A stretch of DNA of 64,000 nucleotides from Scilla litardierei. Taxonomy: Eukaryota; Streptophyta; Magnoliopsida; Asparagales; Asparagaceae. The stretch is from the NCBI GenBank assembly GCA_030789695.1, contig CM061140.1, forward strand, positions 170,834,319 to 170,898,318, given 5' to 3'. Both the position numbers and the translations under genes were made by a program. The notes under the pieces are model-generated. The model had not been told where the DNA came from. It saw only the letters and a program-made list of their open reading frames with translations, and made no database searches. Positions 1 through 11,519 of this stretch are shown here, piece by piece. Position 1 is the stretch's first letter. The number at the start of each line of letters is the position of its first letter.

Positions 1-1456
1 CTGGTTCCCCACAACCCTGGGTACGTCCAGTCCCCGACCAATCCAGTACGAGATTTCCACTATTGCCTTAGCAATACAAATACCTAGCCTCAACCAGGAT
101 TTCCGACCACCTAGACTTGTCTAGGATTTTACCCTTGCCTCACAACCCGAAGACTTTACCTTGCCTCACAATCCGAGGACTTTTCACAAACACCTTGCCT
201 ACAACAAGGATTTACAACCACCCTTATCACCAAGGGACTACAAGTAAAATCAAATCCAATACACCACAATGAATTAGTGGAGATTGGTTTTTACACCCAA
301 TAATTCTATAGCCAAGATTAAATATGCAATTGTGCTTAACGTGGCTAAAAGAATTTTAAATCGTCCGTAGATCACACAAAGAATATGAGTTTATTCACCG
401 TGATCTAGAATCTAGTGTGTTCTTAGATCACACAAAGAATATGAAATTATTCGATGTGATCTAGAATCTAGATGTTTCAAAAATCCTTTGAGAATATAAA
501 AAATCAAAGAGAAGGATTTTGAAAACCAATTTGCAATAGCCAAATAATAATAATGATCTTTAAAAAATTGTAAAAGAATATAAGCAATAAGATCAGAAAT
601 TGAAAAACCGATCTGGCTATGAAGAACTTTGAGAGCGATGAGAACGATGAGATCTTTTGAGAGAATAAGAATTTTTCTCAAGAGTAAATTTGTGTGAAAA
701 ATGTTCTCATAGGGTCTCTATTTATAGAGCCAAATGAGAATTCAAAATAATTCAAATCAAGTTTGACTTCAGCCCAAAATCCAAGCAATGAATAAATGAG
801 AGAGTGAATCAAGGAATTCTGGTCGCACAGCTGGTAGTCGACTCCCAGAGTGTCTCAGGGAAAATCTGCTACTACTGGTAGTCGACTCCCTAACTTAGGT
901 AGTCGACTACCAGACTATCTTTTCTGGTAGAAGACAGAAATTAGTGTAGTGAACTACAGGGTGTTTGTAGTTGACTACAAATTGAAACTTAGCTTCTATG
1001 AAAAGAATGCTCTCAAATAAGTTTAAAATGACTTTTAAAAACATTTTAGAAAATCATTTTGTGTGTGTGCAAATTCTTCTTGGCTTTGACATAATCCTAA
1101 GAAAATGAAAAAATAACTCACACACTAGACTCTATGAAGAACTTGAAGCCATGGTTGAGTTTGCGCTAGTTGCATATGCTTCCGCTTGAATTTGAGCTCC
1201 TCTTTAGCTTTAGCTTGAGCACATTCTTTGAGCTTCATCTTTGAACTCTTCTTGTGCTTGAGCTTTGAAGTTGCGAGCTAAATTCATCTTCATCTTCTAT
1301 GTGTGTGGTTGAAGTTCTTCTTCTCGGAGTATGTTTCGAGCTTCAATTAGCGTATTGCACAACCTTCACACTTAAGTTGTATGATTAGTAATTTAATAAC
1401 ATTTGGTGTGATCATCAACAAAACAAACCACTTGGGGTGGGACTAGATTCCCATCA
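1..1456 (-). repeat. 3' LTR (partial) of the gag-only copia element
   Basis: Position 1 corresponds to 4003 in the other LTR, so about 440 bp lie outside the window. The LTR ends with CCCATCA on the plus strand (TGATGGG on the sense strand). It differs from the 5' LTR by a few substitutions, a 2-base indel near 417 and a missing ~22-base unit near 835-845. That unit carries one copy of the GGTAGTCGACTCCC motif. A ~54-bp tandem duplication of a unit containing AGATCACACAAAG lies at about 367-470. The near identity of the two LTRs indicates a fairly recent insertion. Confidence 0.9.
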
Positions 1457-1844
1457 CTCTCCCCCTTTTTGATGATGACACCCAAATGAAAAACATATGA
1501 ATAATATGAAATAAAAACAATGAGTAAGTGTACTTACTCCCCCTGCTTAGATGCGGTTTATTATTCATTCATGTTTTTGCTTGCTTCACTTTTTCTCCCC
1601 CTTGTCATCACAAAAAAAACATAATCGTATACATACCAAGTGAAAAAAAAAATTTCATAGGCTCCCCCTTAAAATTTGCATCATTATAGTTGGGTCTCCC
1701 CCTTAATGTATGCATGGATTTAGAGATTCATTGGGAGCTCTTCTACTAATCCCGTATAGTTTTGGTACCTGAAAATCAAACAAATAATTTTGGTACCCTT
1801 TCTTTGTGGGTCCGTGGGATTAGTCATACGTAATAATGTAATCA

Positions 1845-3536
1845 TCAACCAAGAGGAAACCAAACCCAGTTGGGTTGAGATTTCCCATAAGTAAATTTAT
1901 AATCGCTACAAAAATGAACATTGTTCATAAAACTAGAAATGTACTTGTCTTTCATTTGGACGGTTCCAATTTTGGGAATCCAAACTTTGACATATCCATT
2001 TTCAGTTTTAGGAACTCTAGCTTGATGATGAGAATTTCTAGCATTTTGATTGGTCATGTTATAACCTAAGCCATGTTTGCTAGATTGGGGTCTTTGTGAT
2101 CTAATCAAGCTATCTAATTTTTCTTTACCTTTATTGAACCTAGTAACATTATTAACCAAGTCTGCATGCTTTGCCTTAATGGCAGTCATGTTCTTTTCTA
2201 AATCTCTAAACCTATTTCCTAGGTCTTTGAGTTCTACATTGAGCAACCTATTTTTTTCAATTAAATCCTTATTGTTGCTAATCAATTTTAGGTTCTCTTC
2301 TCTAATCTTTTCTAGCTCTTGATTAGTAGGATTAGAACCACAAGATTTATGCATCTTTTTGAGAGTTAGAAGCTCTTTGAGTTGGACCTCATATAATGCA
2401 TAAATTTTATGAAATTCCTCCTCATAATCAATTTCATCATCATCGCTACTATCGCTATCACTAGAGGAATGGTAGGAATTTACCTTGGGGTTTTCCCGTG
2501 CCATGAAGCACATGTAGTTCCGCTCGTTCCTTTTGCTTGCTTTTCCTTCATTTTCGGATGATGATGAGTTATCGGAATCCTCTTCATCATCGCTTCTATC
2601 CCAAGCCCCAAAAGCTTTTCTATTTGGCCTTTTGCCTTTGTATGAATTCGTTCTCTTATCTCTGATTTTCTTTAGAGGACATTCATTCTTCATGTGGCCT
2701 GGCTTATTACATTCATAACAAATAACATCATTAGTGGAATTGAACTTACGGTTGTAGGACTTACGTGCTCTTAGGATTTTCTTGTATCCTTTGGAGATGA
2801 GCGCCATTTGTTTCTCCATCTCATCTTTGACTTCATTCTCGGACTCCTCCGTATCCGATGTTGCTTTGAATGCAAGGTTCTTCTTCTTTTCATCATGTTC
2901 CTTGGTCTTTCGCTCTTGCAGTTGGAGTTCATACGCCATTAGATTGCCGATGAGCTCCTCCAAGGTTAGCTTTGAAGTGTCGTTGCCTTCTTCAATGGCC
3001 GAAGCTTTGGATTGCCATTCCGGAGTGAGGGATCTAAGGATCTTGCATACATGATCCTCTTATGTGTACTTCTTTCCCAATCCTGTAAGTGTGTTGACGA
3101 TCTCCGTAAATCTCGTGTACATCTCCGTTATGTTCTCGTCTTTCTCCATCATAAATTTTTCATACCTGCCAGCATAAAGAGAAGATTTTGAAGATTTAAC
3201 TTTTTGGTTACCTTCATGCGTTACCTCAAGAAGTTTCCATATTTGGTGCGCGGAGGTAGCCATGGAGATGCGGTTGTACTCCGTTGTGTCAAGGCCGCAA
3301 TATAGAGTGGACACCGCCTTGGCATTTAGAGATACTTTGTCCTTCTCCGTCTTGGTCCACTTTTGTTCCTCAAGAGTGGGTTCTTCATAAGGATTCTCCA
3401 CTATCTTCCATAGATCATAGGAGATAGAGAGAAGGTACATTCGCATCCGATTCTTCCAAGATCCATAATTTGATCCGTTGAGAAGTGGTGGTCTGCTGGA
3501 AGATTGTCCTTCGGGGAAATGATTGGTTGATGCCAT
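1845..3536 (-). pseudogene. gag: Copia gag (UBN2-type) with one in-frame stop
   Basis: This is the capsid/nucleocapsid polyprotein of the copia element and would form the cytoplasmic particle. The frame begins with an ATG at 3536, ten bases downstream of the PBS. The N-terminal part (to 3060) has the UBN2 gag pattern (NYGSWKNRMRMYL; later IWKLLEVTHEG). A TAA at 3060-3062 then interrupts the frame, and the same frame continues to 1845. The second part holds a CCHC zinc knuckle (CYECNKPGHMKNEC) followed by acidic Ser/Asp-rich stretches and a coiled-coil segment. The total would be about 560 codons with a single stop, so the copy is nearly intact. No pol follows, which is the clearest sign that the element depends on another element for mobility. 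Confidence 0.9.
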
Positions 3537-3546
3537 CTACAACCTC

Positions 3547-3558
3547 GCTCTGATACCA
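3547..3558 (-). other. Primer-binding site (initiator Met-tRNA)
   Basis: The minus strand reads TGGTATCAGAGC two bases inside the LTR that starts at 3561. This is the usual plant copia PBS. It fixes the element's orientation. Confidence 0.92.
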
Positions 3559-3560
3559 AG

Positions 3561-5482
3561 TGTTGGATCCTGTGGATGGCAAACAACACTAGAAGGGGGG
3601 GTTGAATAGTGTTGTATAAAGATAAAACTTTTTCGTTCTTTAATCAATCAACACAAAACAAAACCTTCTAATGTTGCCTAAGAAACCAAGTAGAGTGATC
3701 TACGCTTGGTTCTTAATCAACTTAATTAATCTTCAAAACAAGTCAGAGATAAAACTCTTCTGGTAGTCGACTCCCTAAGAACAGTAGTCGACTCCCAGAG
3801 GGAAATTAAGTACAACTCAGTTTAATAAATACTTAATGAAGATATATAAGATTTCACAGAAGTATAAGAGAGAAGCAGATACAGAAATTGATCTTGCAAT
3901 ATATTATGAATGAGTTACAAATGTAATACTCAATGAATCAAGATAAACAAAGTAGAGATAAACAATCACAGAGAGAATCAAACGCAAACACAAGGATTTT
4001 TATCCTGGTTCCCCACAACCCTGGGTACGTCCAGTCCCCGACCAATCCAGTACGAGATTTCCACTATTGCCTTAGCAATACAAATACCTAGCCTCAACCA
4101 GGATTTCCGACCACCTAGACTTGTCTAGGATTTTACCCTTGCCTCACAACCCGAGGACTTTACCTTGCCTCACAATCCGAGGACTTTTCACAAACACCTT
4201 GCCTACAACAAGGATTTACAACCACCCTTATCACCAAGGGACTACAAGTAAAATCAAATCCAATACACCACAATGAATTAGTGGAGATTGGTTTTTACAC
4301 CCAATAATTCTATAGCCAAGATTAAATATGCAATTGTGCTTAACGTGGCTAAAAGAATTTTAAATCGTCCGTAGATCACACAAAGAATATGAGTTTATTC
4401 ACCGTGATCTAGAATCTAGATGTGTTCTTAGATCACACAAAGAATATGAAATTATTCGATGTGATCTAGAATCTAGATGTTTCAAAAATCCTTTGAGAAT
4501 ATAAAAAATCAAAGAGAAGGATTTTGAAAACCAATTTGCAATAGCCAAATAATAATAATGATCTTAAAAAAATTGTAAAAGAATATAAGCAATAAGATCA
4601 GAAATTGAAAAACCGATTTGGCTATGAAGAACTTTGAGAGCGATGAGAACGATGAGATCTTTTGAGAGAATAAGAATTTTGCTCAAGAGTAAATTTGTGT
4701 GAAAAATGTTCTCATAGGGTCTCTATTTATAGAGCCAAAGGAGAATTCAAAATAATTCAAATCAAGTTTGACTTCAGCCCAAAATCGAAGCAATGAATAA
4801 ATGAGAGAGTGAATCAAGGAATTCTGGTCGCACAGCTGGTAGTCGACTCCCTAACTTTGGTAGTCGACTCCCAGAGTGTCTCAGGGAAAATCTGCTACTA
4901 CTGGTAGTCGACTCCCTAACTTAGGTAGTCGACTACCAGACTATCTTTTCTGGTAGAAGACAGAAATTAGTGTAGTGAACTACAGGGTGTTTGTAGTTGA
5001 CTACAAATTGAAACTTAGCTTCTATGAAAAGAATGCTCTCAAATAAGTTTAAAATGACTTTTAAAAACATTTTAGAAAATCATTTTGTGTGTGTGCAAAT
5101 TCTTCTTGGCTTTGACATAATCCTAAGAAAATGAAAAAATAACTCACACACTAGACTCTATGAAGAACTTGAAGCCATGGTTGAGCTTGCGCTAGTTGCA
5201 TATGCTTCCGCTTGAATTTGAGCTCCTCTTTAGCTTTAGCTTGAGCACATTCTTTGAGCTTCATCTTTGAACTCTTCTTGTGCTTGAGCTTTGAAGTTGC
5301 GAGCTAAATTCATCTTCATCTTCTATGTGTGTGGTTGAAGTTCTTCTTCTCGGAGTATGTTTCGAGCTTCAATTAGCTTATTGCACAACCTTCACACTTA
5401 AGTTGTATGATTAGTAATTTAATAACATTTGGTGTGATCATCAACAAAACAAACCACTTGGGGTGGGACTAGATTCCCATCA
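3561..5482 (-). repeat. 5' LTR (1922 bp) of the gag-only copia element
   Basis: The LTR runs from TGTTGGATCC to CCCATCA on the plus strand. A TATAAATA box on the minus strand lies at 4724-4731. It sits in a small palindrome (CTCTATTTATAGAG) and would drive the element transcript. The LTR contains several copies of a palindromic AGTCGACT core at 3770-3800 and 4838-4940, and a series of short hairpins at about 3988-4230 (for example AGGAT-TTTT-ATCCT and CCTAGA-CTTG-TCTAGG). The segment adjacent to the PBS is AT-rich. Confidence 0.92.
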
Positions 5483-6278
5483 CAAACGACCGAACAGCCC
5501 GAGCCCATGACACAAGCCCATGTGCATGGGGAGAACGAGGCCCCCACAGAGACTCAGAGTCGGGCCGGCCTCAGACCTAAGTGGGCGCAACCACTGACCC
5601 ACGACCGACGGGAGTTAACCGCTCCCCTTAAAGCGCACCCCCTGAATCACTATTAAGGGGCCCTATTACGCCCACCTTCATAACCCATGAAGGCGCCATC
5701 AAAGTGGCGGATCGTCGGGGACGTCGAGGAGACGTGGTTGGGGTAGGCTCCTATAAAGAGACCCAAAGAGCATCGTGCAAATGGGCACTTTCTAGATACT
5801 AGAAACCCCTGAGGTATTCTTCTTTAAACGATCTTGTCTTCCACCTTATAATTTTCCTCCACGGCTCGGCCCGAGGACTCACGTATCGGCCTTCCCGTGA
5901 GCCATACTGATCCTACCGAGCATCCTTAGGCATTGGAGGGGACTTGGTTGGGACCAAGGCCCGACCCTCCTGATGAGCTTTCTCGTCTGTTCAGGTCAAG
6001 TAGATCCATCCGCGCCGAGGCTACCCTTCGGCGCCCAACCAGTCAGGAGTCGAACGCGCTCGCCCCCGAGCCCGTTCATCTCCACCCCCTACAGAGGCCG
6101 TCGCCTGGACGAGGATCCCCTTCGGCATGCCGATGCTCGGACCCGCGCATCCTTCGTCGAGCCGAACCAGCTGCGCCCGTCTCCCGGAGGCCACGCGCAC
6201 CTCGCGTGATCGCGTTAACCTCCAGCCCTCCAGTCAACAAATCCGTGGTGAGAAAACACCCTGAAACAACAAGTAACA
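5483..6278 (+). repeat. Gypsy LTR fragment (family A), 5' end cut by the copia insertion
   Basis: This GC-rich sequence is clearly homologous, in inverted orientation, to 11520-12359. It includes a TATA box (TATAAAG, 5752-5758) and the downstream stretch ending GAAACAACA. Its first bases (TGAGATGGGCC in the other copy) are missing, which fits disruption by the copia element ending at 5482. The open frames read through it have no protein similarity that I recognise and are treated as noncoding. Confidence 0.8.
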
Positions 6279-6289
6279 TTGGAGTGACT

Positions 6290-6965
6290 ATGATGAGGAG
6301 ACATGTTCACATCATATATGCTAGATGGAAAGCTTATGTGTCTAGCAAATCTCTTTTCCTTGTTTTTCCTAGTCTTCTTAGATGATTGTTTCTTTTTAAA
6401 TCCTAGGCCATATGTGATAGAATGATTATTTAGTCCATCTAACATCTCGTCAAAATTCTTTTGACTGCTAGTGAATTTATTAATTATGTTGATAAGATAT
6501 TGGTTTTCTTTCTCTAATTTTTTAATCATAACCACATAATTCTTCTCTTTTTTTGCTCTTTTAATTTCACTAGCAATGTTCTTCTCTTTTATTTAGTTGG
6601 ATTCATCTTTTCAAGTTGTTCAATTTTTTCTTCATAAATATAGACTTTTTGATTTAGAATTTTAAGCTCAGAATCTTTAGAACCTAAAGCGCTAAATTTT
6701 TCATCCAACTATTTAGCCAAATCAGAGTTTTCAAGTTCTGACTTCGCTATTTTGTTATTAGCTTGTTTTAGTTCTAAAGTCCTAATCTCTAATTCAGGTT
6801 TCATCAATGTCATCGATCATCTCTTTTAAAGCCTTCCACTTAACTCTTCGCTCTCATGTTTAGACACAACAAGTTGGTCTTCTAAAGAGTAACAAAGTCC
6901 TCTAAGCTTGCTAAATTTTGGAGACGTCTTCAAAAAGATCTACTAAATATTCACTTGCTTCTTTC
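6290..6965 (-). pseudogene. Degenerate copia gag C-terminal fragment
   Basis: Read on the minus strand, the stretch gives Lys/Glu/Asn-rich coiled-coil sequence. It ends in a block like LDGLNNHSITYGLGFKKK, which matches the region following the coiled coil in SIRE-type copia gag (compare LIRSQRPQ...GLGYN in the gag at 1845-3536). Several stops and frameshifts are present, and no start or zinc knuckle survives. It lies between two gypsy LTR fragments, so it is an old rearranged remnant. Confidence 0.6.
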
Positions 6966-6977
6966 ATTTATGCAGAC

Positions 6978-8018
6978 TGTTACGACCTAAAGATCGTGGG
7001 AGTCCGACTTCTCTCCCAGAACCACTAATATACCTCACTGGCTTGCCCTTCCCGAGCGGGTGGCCGACCCTACGTCAGAACACCCCTCGCCCGAACTTCA
7101 GAGGCCTGTAGGGCGTCAGCCGACCCGAAAGTCCGAGACTACGGGGGGATGGGCGCACCTCGCCTTGCCCCCCGACCGAAACGCTTAATCGCTCTCGCTC
7201 GGCCTCGAGGCACGCCCGGACAGTGCAGCCTCGGATGTTAACAGAGACATCACCGTCCCCCCCACCGACGATCCAGGATCCATACCCAAAATGTGAACAA
7301 CCAGGCCGAACACCCCTCGATCAGGCCGGCCCGGCGGCTCCTCTCGGGCCCAACCATGGGGAAACGCTCCGCCAGACCCTTGGCTCACCGGACACGACAA
7401 ACAACCTAGTATAAGAACGCGACTGACACTTACGCCGCCTGACCATCTGACAAAGCACCCACTGGTCGCTGCGCCCCCTGACAATTAATGCTTTCGGCCC
7501 TGACACCCCGACAAAAGCGCCCCTGGCCGTTGCGTCGCCTGACAAAAGCGTGGCTGACACTCCTGTTCCTGACATCCCCGTCCGAAGCTTCCGCTGACAG
7601 CAGGGCCAGCTCAACACGTCGAGTCAGCATGCCAGGTCAGCCCCACCTAACCGCCTCCCATCAGGTATAAATACCCCCTCACTTCTTACGGTGAGGGGGG
7701 TTGGCAAATTCACTCTCAATTCTCGTTAATCACATACAAGAGCAAAGGTCGTCTATATCTTTGTTCTTCCACTCATAGCTCGTCACGCAAAGTCGGCTCA
7801 CCCTCAGCCCGACCTGCGTGCCTAGCCCCCGTTTTAAGTCCTTTTACTGACTTAGGCATCGGAGAGGCTAAGGGTTGGATCCCCAACCCGGCCTTTCTGA
7901 CGAGTTGCTCCTCGCGCAGGTTAGCTCGTCACCACGGTCGCGCTCGCCCCCGACCTAGACAGTTCGGCTCCCTCCCAGCATCCCGCCGGATTCGATACCG
8001 TGGTCAGCCTCCACCGCA
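6978..8018 (+). repeat. Gypsy LTR fragment (family B)
   Basis: The stretch begins TGTTACGACC and has the layout of a Ty3-gypsy LTR: a GC-rich upstream part, TATAAATA at 7666-7673, then a transcribed part with an AGGCATCGGAG block near 7852-7865. No PBS follows, and I found no convincing target-site duplication. The right limit (about 8018, ending CCGCA) is approximate. It may be a truncated solo LTR. Confidence 0.65.
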
Positions 8019-8775
8019 AACTTTGTCTCATCACCCCTCTAATCCCCCGTCAAATAGGCTACTCTAATCCCGCTATTAGCATAACCACCGTGCCTTTGGT
8101 TTCCCACAATACAAATTCATTGTACGCGAGTTCCACCCCGCAACACAGACCATCTTCAAAATTATGACAGATTCGACCCTGCACCTTCGAACAGGGGATG
8201 TATCTGTTTGTTGTGGTTGTATCTGTTCCATTGAGACCTCCTTTCAGCATTCAGAAAAGCAAAATCCAGGCTCTTTTTAGAACAGGATATTTCCAGAGCA
8301 TTATCAGTGACCCTTTCTGGGCACCACTCCTTTATCACGAGTATACATCATGCACTATGCTGACGTCATATGGCTTTTGGCTGCAATCTGGTTAACAGCT
8401 AGCGTGATGCCGACCTTGATTACTGCTTAATGAATTGGTATGAATTCCATCTCAGCAACCATCTTGGCTGATGAAAATTGTAGGCCCAAGAATGTTAATT
8501 GCTGGACTCATTTCTACAGAATTAAATACTAAACCAGGGCACTGAGCATAAATATGATGTTCTTCTATTTGCAGCCTGTATATAGTAAGGATGATTTGTG
8601 CAATCAATGGGGTTACAAAAATTAGTTACACTCTTTTTTTCTGTACTTGAATTCTATGAGGTTAGTTGAATGATATCCATACGATGAACTGTCTGTCATG
8701 TGCCGCCCTTTATTGACCCTTCAACATATGCCATTCCTCGAAATTTCTTCATCAAGTCGGCCAGGATCGCTGACG
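8019..8775. other. Intergenic / 3' flank, no gene seen
   Basis: I see no coding similarity or repeat structure here. The right part (about 8650-8775) is probably the 3' untranslated region of the minus-strand DUF1218 gene, but no clear AATAAA signal was found. Confidence 0.4.
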
Positions 8776-9440
8776 TCATAGACGGCCGGAGCCGGACTGC
8801 TTCTGTGGTTGCCCAGCCCTTCGATTTCTCTCTTCGTCGGGGCCCGCCCGACAGGGCATTCCCCTTGAGGTCGTCGTGAAAGCCAGACCGAGGATGAGAA
8901 TTACGGTGGCCGCGGCCAGCACAGCCGACCCTACGTACACGCCGTCCTTGACGAGGTAGCATTCTGCGTTCAGCCATCCCCTGCCGTACGGCTGCGTGTC
9001 GTTCATGCTCGATCCGGCGCCCACCAGGATCGCGGCCAATCCGAAGCTGATCCAGGATAGAACCAAGAGGGTGATGGGCAGGATTCTGCCGCTCTTGGAC
9101 TTGTCTCCCGCGAACAGCCTGGTGGCCGCCACGGTCGTCCCCGCGATCTGCGCGACCGAGAGGCAGGCGAGCGCGGCGATGCCCAGGCCGAATGCTGGGC
9201 TTCTCGGTATGTAGCACAGGCTTCCGTCTATTTCCATGTCCTTCGCCTACAAAAAAAAATCGTAATCTCAGAGTCAGGGACCATTTCACTGGTGGCTTTA
9301 CAATCAAGAAACGAAGCGCAACGCGGCCTCACCTCTGACTTCTTGAATTCGGCGGCGAGGCAGCAAGAGAAGGCGGCGGCGCCGAGGAGTATGACGGCGA
9401 AGCAGACGGCCGGAATCATTCGGTATCGAGGCTTCTCCAT
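8776..9440 (-). CDS. DUF1218 membrane protein (MODIFYING WALL LIGNIN-like)
   Basis: This is a plant DUF1218 protein. The family has four membrane spans, and characterised members affect lignin content of secondary walls. Two exons are inferred, 9440-9333 and 9246-8776, with an 86-bp intron (GTGAGG...TGTAG) in phase 0. The spliced product is 192 aa, a usual family length. The first exon encodes a hydrophobic N-terminal segment (about residues 8-30). Exon 2 opens with the family hallmark CYIPRSPAFGLG (about residues 47-58; compare C-x-YPRSPAL in relatives) and three further hydrophobic segments at about 58-78, 90-112 and 135-157. Two Cys residues lie in the last luminal loop region. The C-terminus is basic and hydrophilic. 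The gene stands alone between gypsy LTR remnants and looks intact. The substrate or molecular activity of the family is not established. Confidence 0.85.
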
Positions 9441-9500
9441 GGCTCCCGAGTTTTTCTGAAGGAGAGATGCTCAATGGGTTCTTCTAAGCTTTGGAATTGG

Positions 9501-9510
9501 AATTATTATA
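9501..9510 (-). promoter_or_regulatory. Candidate TATA box of the DUF1218 gene
   Basis: The minus strand reads CTATAATAATT about 65 bases upstream of the ATG at 9440. This is a plausible core-promoter position giving a 5' leader of about 30-40 bases. The assignment rests on position and composition only. Confidence 0.45.
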
Positions 9511-9519
9511 GAGGTTTGG

Positions 9520-10156
9520 CTTTGCATAACAGCGTTGAATACTCTTCTTTCCCCCCAGTTGGACGAGGGAGGAAAGGGAGATGATTGGACCTGATCTTTG
9601 TTTCTTGCATAGACTTACAAGAGAGGGAGATTGGTCAAATTGGAAGCTGATGATTTTTTTTTTTTTTTTGAGAGGAGAAGGCTATGTTAGAATTGGTCAC
9701 ATATTCATTTTCACAAGAGGAAAGGGGATGGGGATCGCATTGCCATTCTTCAGACTCTTCTTTATTTTTAATTTATCAACATCGTGTTGCCTATTTTGAC
9801 AAGGAAGGAAGTGGGTGGACCCAAACAGGAACTGAACCATGAACCCCTTTATCAACATCGCATCGTATGCACCTAACGTTTTTGGGGGTGTTCCCGTCAA
9901 TCTTGTGCATCACCTTGGGGAGGGATTATTTGATTATTTTACTTTCATTGACCTGTTAAGAAAGCAATTTTTTAGGTATCAATCCCTAGCATGTGTGACA
10001 TTGCTGATTTACTGTTAAATTCTCGACATTAAATACTCTGAACCTGAGATTGGATTTTTCATGCATCCATAGATATCTAGATGAACCTAAAAAATTAGCA
10101 GAGATGGTGGAGATTCTATGATGGTTGACATTATTAGTATGATGGTGGAGATTCTA
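9520..10156. other. AT-rich intergenic stretch, no gene
   Basis: No coding similarity is visible. A 23-bp unit (GATGGTGGAGATTCTATGATGG) occurs twice, at about 10101 and 10140, next to the broken end of the gypsy fragment. It may be a small tandem duplication made during rearrangement. Confidence 0.4.
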
Positions 10157-10440
10157 TGATGGTCGGCGCACATCCGCCATTTTCTGTTCGCCTTTTTCAC
10201 CATCACGACATTTGAGAGCCATGCGGAATATTGGACTTCCCGAATGAAGCCCGTCGCAAGAAGTCGATTCACCTCCTCGACACATCGTTGATGGTGGCAC
10301 TAATGACAATGGCATCGTCATGGGACAACTCCACACCCTCCAAATCATCGTCGGAGAAAGATATTGGGGGCGTAGAATTTCTAGGGCGTTTCTGCCCCCA
10401 CCGAGATGGTCATCAACCTCCCCGCATATGAACTCTGGAG
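10157..10440 (-). pseudogene. Gypsy pol fragment: protease start joined to RT start by a deletion
   Basis: The minus strand first reads SFSDDDLEGVELSHDDAIVI (about 10378-10308), the segment that precedes the aspartic protease of Tat/Athila-type gypsy elements. Within about 60 bases it passes into EVNRLLATGFIREVQYSAWL and VKKANRKWRMCAD, the first conserved block of gypsy reverse transcriptase. The protease catalytic DSG block and the intervening sequence are missing, so an internal deletion joins the two. The fragment stops abruptly before the RT catalytic motifs. It belongs to the element whose PBS and LTR lie just upstream (10593-11354). Confidence 0.8.
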
Positions 10441-10592
10441 TGAGGTCGACAACTCCGGGTGTGGTGGACCTCTCATTATCATGTCGAGAAAATTGACGCC
10501 AAGAGGTGTAACGGTGTTCTCATCGAGTGTTGTTGGGCAGTCAACATGGTCAACGCAGTTGGATGATAGGGATGTCGACTCAGTGTTTTTCA

Positions 10593-10604
10593 CAGATGGT
10601 GCCA
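10593..10604 (-). other. Gypsy-type primer-binding site
   Basis: The minus strand reads TGGCACCATCTG just inside the LTR end at 10607. It differs by two bases from the usual TGGCGCCGTCTG of Tat-type gypsy elements. Confidence 0.75.
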
Positions 10605-10606
10605 AC

Positions 10607-11354
10607 TGTTAAGGCCAAAAATGACGATAACAATATTTGGGCTGACGTGGACTCTTCTACCAAGGTGAAGCCTCGTCAGCAGGTCAGGTGAGACCCCGGT
10701 TGGTAGAACCTATGGTCGTTGATCGCCTGAGATGAGATTGAAGGTCGTTCGACCCCTCTGGTTGGGTCGAACCTCGTAGAGTCAAAGTTAAGAGCTATTG
10801 ATCGAGCCACCCGTTGAGTCGATCTTCGCATATCTGCACCACAAATGACCGTTAGGGGGGTCGGATCTGGGTTCCGACCCAAATCCCATCTGATGCTTAA
10901 GTTAGAACGGAAACTTAAGAGTGAGCTTGGAGCTGTCGAGATCGACCCATGGAGGTCTGCCTCGAGCCAGTCGTCGCAAGCTATTTGGAGGAAAAAATAT
11001 TAAGTGGAAGATAGAGTTTTAAGTGTTTGATCTCTCGTACCTTGGGAGTCTAACCCTTCTTTCGTTGTTATCCATTCTATTTATAGCTGAGGATGTCTAC
11101 AAATAGTGCATAACTGCTCATCATTGATTAGGGCGAGATCTTTTCTAGGATTGCGGATAATGGCTGCACATTTACTCGGTCCCCATTAACCACATCCTCA
11201 AAGTTTGTGGGGCTCCAATGGTCGCCTTAGCTGTTTCATCGAACGATATTAAATCATCCCTGTTAATGGGTATCGGGTCACTAGGCCCAGGCTCGAGTCC
11301 TCTGAATGGGACGTATTGTCTCGTCCCCGCTTCGTGGGCCGTACGCAGGCATCA
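10607..11354 (-). repeat. 5' LTR of a truncated gypsy element
   Basis: On the plus strand it begins TGTTAAGGCC and ends GGCATCA, so the sense-strand ends are TG and CA. A minus-strand TATAAATA box lies at 11078-11085. A PBS follows on the internal side. No matching 3' LTR is found in the window. Downstream, only about 450 bp of internal sequence survives. Confidence 0.75.
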
Positions 11355-11519
11355 ACAGATATATTAGGGCTATGATGGGGAAGGGATGACATATCGATTG
11401 GATCATTCCATTTGCAAGGGCGTTAGTTTTGTGTATTTGTGAAGTAGTTGCAGGTGTGGAATGAATCATAGGATTGTCCATTTGACACGAATGATAACAA
11501 TGATGAAGAAACGTGTAGA

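Larger units (their letters stand above)
1..5482 (-). mobile_element. Ty1-copia LTR element, gag-only, nested in a gypsy LTR; left end outside window
   Basis: Two long direct repeats (1-1456 and 3561-5482) flank an internal region of about 2.1 kb. A primer-binding site complementary to initiator Met-tRNA lies beside the right repeat on the minus strand. A purine tract abuts the left repeat at about 1457-1470, seen as a pyrimidine run on the plus strand. The element therefore reads on the minus strand, with its 5' LTR on the right. Only gag is present. No protease, integrase, RT or RNase H is visible, so it is a non-autonomous deletion derivative. The zinc knuckle and coiled-coil gag tail resemble the SIRE/Maximus copia lineage. 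Region 1457-1844 is the 3' untranslated stretch. The right edge cuts into gypsy LTR sequence at 5483. Confidence 0.9.

Noticed and set aside
5933..6385. 150-codon plus-strand frame
   Set aside because: It lies in the transcribed part of a gypsy LTR whose inverted copy at 11520-12359 does not keep the frame.
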